A stretch of DNA of 14,869 nucleotides from Halanaerobium sp. (lineage in GTDB: Bacteria > Bacillota > Halanaerobiia > Halanaerobiales > Halanaerobiaceae). Under the pieces are notes generated by a model, which was given only the letters and a program-made list of their open reading frames with translations, had not been told where the DNA came from and did no database searches. The translations under genes were made by a program, and so were the position numbers. The stretch is taken from NCBI GenBank assembly GCA_003070825.1, contig QBLP01000026.1:1-14869 (forward strand). Direction: 5' to 3'. Below are positions 1 through 5,683 of this stretch, piece by piece (within the stretch, counting starts at the first letter, position 1; every line of letters begins with the position of its first letter).

Positions 1-390
1 ACTTCGAAAATACCAAAATTTATGGGAATTTAAAGGATTGTTTGCACAGCTTTATTTCATTCAGGGATGCTGCATGATAAAAAGTTGTAAAGTGGTGTAT
101 AATATATATAAATAGCAAAAAAATAGTCAGCAAATCATAATCTGACTATTTAGTCACTGCATTATCCTTAAATTATTAAATTAGATTTAGATCAAATATC
201 TCGATGACTTTAGAGCTTAATTAGTACTATTCTGCATTAAAGGTTGTAATCCTTTTTATCTTGTTAATTTTTTCTTAAAATATTATTTCTCTATTAATTA
301 TTTTCTTTATTTACTAAATATACTTTTATAAGAATATTTTTATAAAAACAACTTTCTGCCCTGAATTAAATTTAGTTATAATATCTGGAC
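1..390. other. AT-rich intergenic stretch without a recognisable gene
   Basis: I see no convincing coding region on either strand. The sequence is strongly AT-rich and contains one good minus-strand terminator-like hairpin (117-151). A TATAAT hexamer occurs at about 98-103 on the plus strand, but the -35 region 17 bases upstream (TGATAA) is poor, so I do not call a promoter. The right part lies just beyond the terminator of the last gene of the KDG cluster. Confidence 0.5.
117..151 (-). terminator. Rho-independent terminator-like hairpin, minus strand
   Basis: AAATAGTCAG (121-130) pairs perfectly with CTGACTATTT (142-151), giving a 10-bp stem and an 11-nt loop. On the minus strand the stem runs into seven or more T residues (plus-strand A-run 117-123). 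No gene lies directly upstream on that strand. It is either a backup terminator behind the one at 391-436 or the end of a small transcript from 152-390. Confidence 0.5.
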
Positions 391-436
391 AAAAAAAGAT
401 GAAAGGCTCAGCTAAAATATTAGCAAGCCCTTCATC
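391..436 (-). terminator. Terminator of the distal KDG-kinase-like gene
   Basis: On the minus strand GATGAAGGGCT pairs with AGCCTTTCATC (one G-U pair), with an inner GCTAA/TTAGC extension, followed by a run of seven T. It sits about 35 bases after the stop codon of the sugar kinase at 470-1429 and closes the cluster. Confidence 0.85.
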
Positions 437-469
437 TCATAAAATTTATTATATTTTTCTGCAATATTG

Positions 470-1429
470 TTAACGATGAATCTCTTCTTTTTTCCCCTGA
501 TAAATCTCTACCTGTTCCCAGGTGGGTAAGCCTTCTATATCTCCCTTAACTGTAATACACAGAGCTCCAACCAAATTAGCCAGTTCAACTGCCTCTCTAA
601 TCGGCATTTCTCTTAAAAGACCGGTAATTAAGCCTGCTGCAAAGGCATCTCCAGCTCCAATTAAATCTACGATATTGTCCACACAGTAAGGCTCAACATG
701 CTCAATCTGATCTCCCTGATAATATAATGCTCCTTTAGCACCAATCTTAAGCACTATCAGAGATCCAGGCTCCATCATTTGATAAAAACCTTTAATTATC
801 TCTTCCGGGTCAGAAAGTCCAAGCAGAATTTCTCCCTCTTCAACTCCCGGCAGCAGCACATCAACCTGAGGTATTATATCTAACATTACTTCTCTCATTT
901 CTTCTATAGAATCCCAGAGTTTAAGCCTCAAATTGGGATCAAATGAAATTTTTAAATCATTTTCCCGGGCCACCTTTAAAGCTTCAAAAAACGCTCCCTG
1001 AGCACTCTGACTCAAAGCTGGTGTAATTCCTGTTAAATGAAGATGCCTGGCCTTTTTAATATAGCTTTCATCAATATCTTCTTTTGCCAGATGGCTGGCA
1101 GCAGAATTATCACGGTAATAAAAAACTTTTGGCTCCTTAGTTGTATGCATTTCCTTAATTAACAAGCCAGTCCTGTGTTCTTCATCTCTTCTTACCTGAG
1201 AAACATCCACACCTTCACCGCGAACAAAAAATTCTACATAATCCCCCAGTGGATCTTTCCCCAGTTTACTGATCCAGCCGGAATTAAAGCCAAGCCTTTT
1301 AACACCAATTGCAACATTGGATTCAGCTCCTGCTATATACTTCGAAAAATTATTTAAATACTTTAATGAACCTACCTCGTTTGGTGCCATTGCGGCCATC
1401 GTCTCTCCAATTGTAACAAGATCAATCAT
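470..1429 (-). CDS. PfkB-family sugar kinase, probably 2-keto-3-deoxygluconate kinase-like
   Basis: A 319-residue cytoplasmic ribokinase/PfkB-family kinase that probably phosphorylates a keto-deoxy sugar acid with ATP. Visible hallmarks are the N-terminal glycine-rich substrate region GAESNVAIGVKRLG (34-47), YYRDNSAASHL (104-114), TGITPALS (133-140), FDPNLRLKLW (163-172) and the C-terminal anion-hole/catalytic motif LIGAGDAFAAG (256-266), with Asp261 as the expected catalytic base. The RDNSA and DPNLR segments are typical of KDG kinases. AGGAGG lies 8 bases before the ATG and fixes the start. It follows the kinase at 1534-2556, but a terminator lies between the two genes. Two KDG-kinase-like paralogues with one aldolase suggests that one acts on a related acid, for example a deoxygalactonate or 5-dehydro-2-deoxygluconate. 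That specificity is inference; the family is secure. Confidence 0.85.
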   Translation of the reverse strand: MIDLVTIGETMAAMAPNEVGSLKYLNNFSKYIAGAESNVAIGVKRLGFNSGWISKLGKDPLGDYVEFFVRGEGVDVSQVRRDEEHRTGLLIKEMHTTKEPKVFYYRDNSAASHLAKEDIDESYIKKARHLHLTGITPALSQSAQGAFFEALKVARENDLKISFDPNLRLKLWDSIEEMREVMLDIIPQVDVLLPGVEEGEILLGLSDPEEIIKGFYQMMEPGSLIVLKIGAKGALYYQGDQIEHVEPYCVDNIVDLIGAGDAFAAGLITGLLREMPIREAVELANLVGALCITVKGDIEGLPTWEQVEIYQGKKEEIHR

Positions 1430-1478
1430 TTAAAATTCCTCCTAAAATATAAAAATTTGCCTTTAATGCTAAAATTGC

Positions 1479-1511
1479 AAAAAAGGCCACAGCTAAGCTG
1501 CAGCCTTCTTT
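1479..1511 (-). terminator. Terminator between the two sugar-kinase genes
   Basis: On the minus strand AAGGC-T-GCAGC pairs with GCTGT-G-GCCTT around a 3-nt loop and is followed by six T. It lies about 25 bases after the stop of the upstream kinase and about 50 bases before the start of the downstream one. The second kinase is therefore expressed by read-through or from a promoter I could not identify. Confidence 0.75.
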
Positions 1512-1533
1512 AAGGAATAGAATTATTAACTCT

Positions 1534-2556
1534 TTATCTTTTAACTCTACCGGAAGCATTTCCCCCAGCTAAAGTTTCTACCTCTTTTACACTTACATGG
1601 TTAAAGTCACCAGGAATTGACTGCTTTAAAGCAGACGCAGCAGCTCCAAACTCAGCAGCTTCCTGAAGTCCTTTTCCAGTTACCAGAGAATAAATTAAGC
1701 CACCTGCAAAGGAGTCTCCTCCTCCAACACGATCAATAATTGTGATCTCATATTTAGTTGACTGAACAAAGTTTTCTCCATCAAAGAGAATAACTAACCA
1801 GCCATTATTAGAAGCACTGTGGCTGATTCTTAAGTGACTACCAACTAATTCTAAATCAAAGCGGTCGATTAACTGCTTGGCAACATCTTTATAACCTTCA
1901 ACATTTAAGTCACCACTGGTAATATCAGATCCACTCTTAATATCGAATACCATTTCGGCATCCTCTTCATTGGCAATTACAACATCAGTATATTCCATTA
2001 GGCCTTCCATTACCTGACCGGCTCTTTCTTTGCTCCAGAGCTTAGCGCGGTAATTTAAGTCACAGCTAACCTTGACTCCGTGCTTTTTAGCAGCTTTAAC
2101 AGCTTCTAAAGTGACATCGGACATCTGCTCACTTAAAGCAGGTGTAATTCCTGTATAGTGGAACCAGTCTACATCAGCAAAAATTTCTTCCCAGTCAAAA
2201 TCTGCACTTTCAGCTTCAGCAATTGCAGAATGAGCTCTATCGTAAACTACATTGGATGGTCTCTGACTTGCTCCATTTTCACAGTAATAGATTCCTAAGC
2301 GGTCTCCACCACGAGCAATGTAATTAGTATCCACACCAAAACGGCGAATTTCGTTTAAAGCTGCCTGACCAATTGGATTGTCAGGTAACTTAGTTACAAA
2401 ACGAGCATCCAGACCATAATTAGCTAAAGATACAGCAGTGTTTGCCTCTCCTCCACCATAAATCACATTAAATGTGTCAGCCTGAATAAAACGCTCATGG
2501 TTAGGGGGTGTCAAACGCAGCATAATTTCTCCAAAAGTAACAACTTTCTTAGACAT
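1534..2556 (-). CDS. kdgK: 2-keto-3-deoxygluconate kinase (PfkB family)
   Basis: A 340-residue PfkB-family kinase that probably makes KDPG from 2-keto-3-deoxygluconate and ATP, the step before the Eda aldolase. Visible features are GEIMLRLTPPNHERF (9-23), the substrate-side glycine cluster YGGGEANTAVSLANYG (33-48), TGITPALSEQM (135-145), DLNYRAKLW (166-174) and the catalytic motif DRVGGGDSFAGG (275-286), with Asp281 as the likely base. That motif carries GGGD where most family members have GAGD. IPGDFNHVS (314-322) near the C terminus is the form I associate with the KdgK branch. AGGAGG stands about 10 bases before the ATG. Its own promoter (2609-2636) and a 441-bp structured gap separate it from eda. 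The assignment rests on family motifs and on the neighbouring aldolase; exact substrate specificity is inferred. Confidence 0.85.
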   Translation of the reverse strand: MSKKVVTFGEIMLRLTPPNHERFIQADTFNVIYGGGEANTAVSLANYGLDARFVTKLPDNPIGQAALNEIRRFGVDTNYIARGGDRLGIYYCENGASQRPSNVVYDRAHSAIAEAESADFDWEEIFADVDWFHYTGITPALSEQMSDVTLEAVKAAKKHGVKVSCDLNYRAKLWSKERAGQVMEGLMEYTDVVIANEEDAEMVFDIKSGSDITSGDLNVEGYKDVAKQLIDRFDLELVGSHLRISHSASNNGWLVILFDGENFVQSTKYEITIIDRVGGGDSFAGGLIYSLVTGKGLQEAAEFGAAASALKQSIPGDFNHVSVKEVETLAGGNASGRVKR

Positions 2557-2608
2557 AATATAAAAACCTCCTGATAATTTTTGAATTCAATTTAATTTGA
2601 ATAAAACA

Positions 2609-2636
2609 ATTTTATAGTAATAATTCAGATGAACAA
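2609..2636 (-). promoter_or_regulatory. Candidate promoter of kdgK
   Basis: On the minus strand TTGTTC (2631-2636), a 16-nt spacer and TAAAAT (2609-2614), about 50 bases before the kdgK start. The eda gene has the same arrangement (TTGTTC-N16-TAAAAC), which supports both calls. No clear palindromic operator like the one before eda is visible here. Confidence 0.5.
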
Positions 2637-2680
2637 GAAAAAAATTTATAAACAGATGTACTTTTACTAATAAAATGTAA

Positions 2681-2726
2681 CTTTCAGCTGACCAATCTGC
2701 TCAAAGATATAAGAGCACTCCAGCCG
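2681..2726 (-). other. Weak bipartite hairpin upstream of kdgK
   Basis: TGCTC (2698-2702) pairs with GAGCA (2713-2717). An outer 5-bp helix with one G-U pair may form between 2685-2689 and 2721-2725 across an asymmetric internal loop. It is not followed by a T-run on either strand. It could be an extension of the structured region to its right, or chance. Confidence 0.2.
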
Positions 2727-2729
2727 ACC

Positions 2730-2857
2730 TTCTTAACTAAAAGAAATGATATTAAATTTTTATAAATTAGAATTTTTATTAGAATAACTTAACATTCTTA
2801 ACTAAAAGAAATAGTCTTAAATCTCATAAATTAAGAACTTTATCTAGAATAACTTAA
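2730..2857. repeat. Two tandem copies of an approximately 63-bp AT-rich unit, period 65
   Basis: Copy 1 covers about 2730-2792 and copy 2 about 2795-2857. Both begin with TTCTTAACTAAAAGAAAT and end with AGAATAACTTAA. The middle differs by substitutions and about one single-base indel, for roughly 80% identity by eye. The second half of copy 2 is also the left arm of the palindromic element at 2817-3001, so the arm appears twice in direct orientation and once inverted. Confidence 0.75.
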
Positions 2858-3001
2858 TGAAGATTTCTAATAAATCAGGTTGAAGGGCAGGACACCCTGA
2901 ACTGACCGTGCCACAGGAGGTGGCAATCGGGAAGTGGGCCTGATTTATTAGAAAGATGAATTCTAGTTATTCTTTAAAGTTATTTCTGAAATGAGATTTA
3001 A
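2817..3001. repeat. 185-bp palindromic element with GC-rich structured core (possible MITE-like element or structured RNA)
   Basis: The ends are perfect 11-bp inverted repeats, TTAAATCTCAT (2817-2827) and ATGAGATTTAA (2991-3001). Inside are imperfect arms containing AGAATAAC / GTTATTCT, then a perfect 15-bp stem TTCTAATAAATCAGG (2865-2879) / CCTGATTTATTAGAA (2939-2953). The roughly 59-nt core between them is GC-rich, unlike its surroundings. It can form AGGG (2884-2887)/CCCT (2895-2898) with a 7-nt loop, and CCG-TGCCAC (2906-2914) with GTGGCA-AT-CGG (2920-2930) and an AGGAG loop. No ORF or T-run terminator is present. The right end overlaps the eda stop codon. It matches no riboswitch, ribozyme or insertion-sequence end that I can recall. 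It could be a non-autonomous mobile repeat, an RNase III processing or stability element in an eda-kdgK transcript, or an RNA gene. The palindrome is certain; the role is unknown. Confidence 0.7.
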
Positions 3002-3648
3002 GCCATTTCTGCTCTGGCTTCCTTAATCAACCTAATAAATTCTTTAGCAGTTTCTGTTACCTGCTCATAGTCACCAGTCTTGGCTCCCTTACTTAATGAA
3101 CTACCAACACCTACTGCCAAACTACCAGCTTTAATCCAGTCTTTAACATTATCTAAGCTAACTCCACCAGTAGGCATAAGTGGTGCCTGTGGTAAAGGTC
3201 CCTTAACAGCTTTGATAATTTTTGGTCCAAATAAAGTAGCAGGGAAAATCTTAATAATATCTGCACCAAACTTCATGGCTTTAACTACTTCAGTCACACT
3301 CATTGCACCCGGCATAACAGCCTTTTGATAGCGATTACACATTGCTATTGTTTCTTCATCTAAAGAAGGAGAAACAATATACTCAGCTCCAGCTAAAATA
3401 CAGGCTCGAGCAGTTTCAGCATCTAAAACTGATCCTGCACCAATTAAAATTTCATCTCTGCTGTACTCATCAGTTAACTGCTTGATTACATCTAACGCAC
3501 CCGGAACAGTCATTGTAATTTCAATAGCATCAATTCCACCAGCTTTTACCGCTTCAGTAATCTTTAATGCCTTTTCTGCATTTTCAGCTCTAACAACAGC
3601 AACAATCCCAGTTTCTTCAATTCTCTTTAAATCTTCAACTTTACTCAT
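2998..3648 (-). CDS. eda: 2-keto-3-deoxy-6-phosphogluconate (KDPG) aldolase
   Basis: A 216-residue class I aldolase, the usual length for the KDPG/KHG aldolase family. It cleaves KDPG to pyruvate and glyceraldehyde-3-phosphate in the cytoplasm, completing KDG/uronate degradation with the kinases encoded downstream. Visible motifs are GIVAVVR (14-20), DAIEITMTVPGA (40-51) with the proton-transfer Glu43, GAGSVLDAETA (70-80), IIKIFPA (131-137) with Schiff-base Lys133, and the phosphate-binding PTGGVSLDN (159-167). The Arg found after the catalytic Glu in the E. coli enzyme (ITLRTPAA) is replaced by hydrophobic or Thr residues, as I recall for many Gram-positive homologues. GGAGG 8 bases upstream fixes the ATG. 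The gene has its own promoter with two KdgR-like palindromes. Its stop codon lies inside the terminal inverted repeat of the 2817-3001 element. Confidence 0.93.
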   Translation of the reverse strand: MSKVEDLKRIEETGIVAVVRAENAEKALKITEAVKAGGIDAIEITMTVPGALDVIKQLTDEYSRDEILIGAGSVLDAETARACILAGAEYIVSPSLDEETIAMCNRYQKAVMPGAMSVTEVVKAMKFGADIIKIFPATLFGPKIIKAVKGPLPQAPLMPTGGVSLDNVKDWIKAGSLAVGVGSSLSKGAKTGDYEQVTETAKEFIRLIKEARAEMA

Positions 3649-3725
3649 TAAATAAGCCTCCTTTTAATTTTAAACCTTTTTCAAAACAGCTCAGCATCCT
3701 ATTCGAATCTCTCAGCCGGTATTTT

Positions 3726-3758
3726 AAGACAGTGTTTCTAATAGTAAAACACTGTTTT
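3726..3758. promoter_or_regulatory. Pair of KdgR-like operator palindromes before eda
   Basis: AAAACACTGTTTT (3746-3758) is a perfect palindrome around one central base. AAGACAGTGTTTC (3726-3738) is an imperfect copy. The centres are 20 bp apart, about two helical turns. The AAACA-N-TGTTT form resembles IclR-type KdgR boxes. Relative to the eda promoter the sites fall at roughly +5 and +25, a position suited to repression. No regulator gene of that family is in the window. Confidence 0.55.
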
Positions 3759-3769
3759 ATTTATATCTC

Positions 3770-3797
3770 GTTTTATATTATTCTATACTCAGAACAA
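3770..3797 (-). promoter_or_regulatory. Candidate promoter of eda
   Basis: On the minus strand TTGTTC (3792-3797), a 16-nt spacer and TAAAAC (3770-3775), about 120 bases before the eda ATG. The operator-like palindromes follow immediately downstream. The spacing and hexamers match the candidate kdgK promoter. Confidence 0.5.
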
Positions 3798-3837
3798 TAA
3801 TCCTTCTTTTTTTGCAAAAAAAATTAAAAAAATTTAT

Positions 3838-3871
3838 AAAAAGCAAAAAGAGCCCCCAAAAGGGCTCTTTT
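3838..3871 (-). terminator. Rho-independent terminator after serS
   Basis: AAAAGAGCCC (3846-3855) pairs perfectly with GGGCTCTTTT (3862-3871). On the minus strand it continues into TTTTTGCTTTTT. It lies about 120 bases beyond the serS stop, with the 3915-3958 hairpin in between. The stem ends in TTTT on the plus strand as well, so it may work both ways. Confidence 0.85.
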
Positions 3872-3914
3872 GATTACAATATTATCTTTTAATGTAAAAT
3901 GCTATCATATCATT

Positions 3915-3958
3915 ATTTGAACCAGGTCCAAAAGATGTCTATTGGACCTGGTTCAAAT
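3915..3958. repeat. 17-bp perfect inverted repeat in the serS 3' untranslated region
   Basis: ATTTGAACCAGGTCCAA (3915-3931) and TTGGACCTGGTTCAAAT (3942-3958) are exact reverse complements separated by 10 bases. The stem is more GC-rich than its flanks. Neither strand has a T-run after it, so it is not a classical terminator, and a normal terminator stands just downstream of it. It may be an RNA stability or processing stem, a repeat-family member, or a protein site. No function can be assigned. Confidence 0.8.
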
Positions 3959-3989
3959 GAAATTAATGAAATTGGTCAAATGAAGCTTA

Positions 3990-5258
3990 TTACTTAATTA
4001 TATCTGTTCCCATAAATGGTCTTAAGACCTCAGGCACTGTAACTGTTCCATCTTCATTCTGATAATTTTCCAGGATAGCTGCCACTGTTCTTCCAATTGC
4101 CAGACCTGATCCATTTAAAGTGTGGACAAATTCTGTACTGGCCTCTGGTTCAGGACGATAGCGAATTCCGGCTCTTCTGGCCTGAAAATCTTCGAAGTTT
4201 GAACAGGAAGAAATTTCTCTATAAGTTTCATAAGCTGGCATCCAGACTTCCAGATCATAAGTTTTAGCAGAAGAGAAAGTCAAATCCCCTGTACATAAGC
4301 TTACAACTCGGTAGGGAAGTTCCAGTTTCTGCAGCACATCTTCTGCATCTGCAGTAATTTTTTCTAATTCATCATAAGAATCTTCCGGCTTAACAAACTT
4401 AACCATTTCTACTTTGTTAAACTGGTGCTGACGGATAATTCCTCTGGTGTCACGCCCGTGGGCCCCGGCTTCTGCTCTAAAGCAGGCACTGTAGGCAGTT
4501 AAATACTCAGGCAGCTGTTCAACATCCAGAATTTCATCTCTGTACATATTTGTAACAGGCACCTCAGCTGTTGGAATTAAATAATAATCATGGCCTTCAA
4601 GTTTAAACATATCTTTTTTAAACTTGGGCAGCTGACCGGTCCCGGTCATACTATCTGCATTGGCAACAAATGGTGGAAAAACTTCCTTATAGCCGTGTTC
4701 ATCTGTATGCAGGTTGAGCATAAAGTTGATTAGGGCTCTCTCTAATCTGGCACCTGCTCCTTTTAGAAAGGTAAAGCGGGTACCAGTAACCTTTCCACCT
4801 CTTTCAAAATCTAAGATATCTAAATCTTCTCCAATATCCCAGTGAGCCTTGAATTCGAAATCAAATTTTCTGGGCTCTCCCCATTTTCTAATTTCCTGAT
4901 TATCCTCTTCATCTGTACCCACAGGTACACTCTGATGCGGAATATTAGGAATTGATAAAAGCAGCTCATTTAATTCTGCTTCAACCTCGGCTACCTGCTG
5001 GTCAAGTTCTTTAATTCTGGCAGAAACATCCTGCATCTCAGAAATTAAATCAGAAGCATCTTCTCCATTCCTCTTTAACTCACCAATTTTATCAGAATTA
5101 ACATTACGCTTATGTTTTAACTGTTCAGCTTCATATAATAGATCACGTCTTTTGTCATCAAGTTCCTGAAATTTTTTGACTGGTGACTCCATATTTCTTT
5201 TTTTCATTGCCTCTTCCAGCACTTCTGGATTTTCTCTAATAAATCTCATATCTAACAT
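3990..5258 (-). CDS. serS: Seryl-tRNA synthetase
   Basis: A 422-residue class II aminoacyl-tRNA synthetase, full length for the bacterial family. It charges tRNA-Ser with serine, and also tRNA-Sec where that exists. Residues about 27-105 are the charged, heptad-like N-terminal coiled-coil arm that grips the long variable arm of tRNA-Ser. The catalytic domain shows PTAEVPVTN (229-237), motif 2 ACFRAEAGAHGRDTRGIIRQ (258-277) continuing into HQFNKVEMV, and motif 3 LNGSGLAIGRTVAAILENYQ (381-400). SSCSNFEDFQARR (350-362) is also typical. AGGAGG before the ATG supports the start. A serine-specific T-box leader precedes the gene, so expression should rise when uncharged tRNA-Ser accumulates. It is transcribed alone. 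Confidence 0.98.
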   Translation of the reverse strand: MLDMRFIRENPEVLEEAMKKRNMESPVKKFQELDDKRRDLLYEAEQLKHKRNVNSDKIGELKRNGEDASDLISEMQDVSARIKELDQQVAEVEAELNELLLSIPNIPHQSVPVGTDEEDNQEIRKWGEPRKFDFEFKAHWDIGEDLDILDFERGGKVTGTRFTFLKGAGARLERALINFMLNLHTDEHGYKEVFPPFVANADSMTGTGQLPKFKKDMFKLEGHDYYLIPTAEVPVTNMYRDEILDVEQLPEYLTAYSACFRAEAGAHGRDTRGIIRQHQFNKVEMVKFVKPEDSYDELEKITADAEDVLQKLELPYRVVSLCTGDLTFSSAKTYDLEVWMPAYETYREISSCSNFEDFQARRAGIRYRPEPEASTEFVHTLNGSGLAIGRTVAAILENYQNEDGTVTVPEVLRPFMGTDIIK

Positions 5259-5310
5259 TTTTATTCCTCCTTAAAATTTATTTTAAATTTAATTTTAAAC
5301 TCGATAAAAT

Positions 5311-5564
5311 AAAAAAACTCCTCCCTAAAAAAGGGACGAGAATGCTCGTGGTGCCACCCTAATGACAGCTTTTAAAATGCTGCCGCTTAAATAGATTTAA
5401 CGGTCTCAACCGGTTCAGCTTACTCATGATTTTTCGGCCTCACAGCTCCAAACTGGATTCGATTATTAACTGGCTAATTTGCAGCAGCCATCAGCTTTCT
5501 AATTTCAGTTAATAAATCTACTAATGTCCTTCACAGCTTTTATATTACTGGCTATTTATTTATT
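5311..5564 (-). promoter_or_regulatory. Serine T-box leader (tRNA-sensing riboswitch) of serS
   Basis: The T-box core AGGGTGGCACCACGAG is at 5345-5360. The antiterminator is AGGG-bulge-ACGAG / CTCGT-CCCT (5332-5360). The competing terminator is CTCGTCCCT / AGGGAGGAG (5318-5340) followed by seven T (5311-5317). Upstream, stem I has AGAAAGCTGATGG and GCTGCTGCAAATTAGCC (about 5471-5500) as distal elements, then GAATCCAGTTTGGAGC, in which UCC (5455-5457) is in the usual place of the specifier codon and is followed by a purine. UCC is a serine codon. The bulge reads UGGC, which would pair with a GCCA tRNA end, and tRNA-Ser normally has discriminator G. Codon and bulge therefore both agree with the downstream gene. 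Confidence 0.93.
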
Positions 5565-5570
5565 ATGCTA

Positions 5571-5599
5571 ATTATATTACAGCTTTTTTCTAAATTCAA
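5571..5599 (-). promoter_or_regulatory. Promoter of the serS T-box transcript
   Basis: On the minus strand TTGAAT (5594-5599), a 17-nt spacer and TATAAT (5571-5576). The predicted start near 5564 lies just ahead of T-box stem I, giving a leader of about 300 bases. Confidence 0.75.
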
Positions 5600-5683
5600 G
5601 TTAAAATCATTAAAAGTTTATTCTTTTTTAAGCAGCTTCTATAAATAATCTTATTAGATAGATTAGTTTATGCTAATTTAAGT

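Noticed and set aside
1175..1357. Small plus-strand open frames opposite the genes (also 3080-3328, 7536-7718, 10202-10414, 11330-11515, 12010-12225, 12398-12607)
   Set aside because: Each is antisense to a well-supported gene with clear family motifs, and none has a plausible start region or recognisable protein features.
2730..2857. CRISPR array
   Set aside because: Only two imperfect AT-rich copies with a 65-bp period and almost no spacer between them, and no cas genes in the window.
2817..3001. Retron, group II intron, IS200/IS605 end or hammerhead ribozyme as explanation of the palindromic element
   Set aside because: No reverse transcriptase, transposase or TnpB gene is nearby, the CUGANGA/GAAA hammerhead core is absent, and no intron domain V-like hairpin was seen.
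5600..5683. Terminator after alr
   Set aside because: GATTAG/CTAATC can pair weakly, but the stem is short and A-T rich and no T-run follows.
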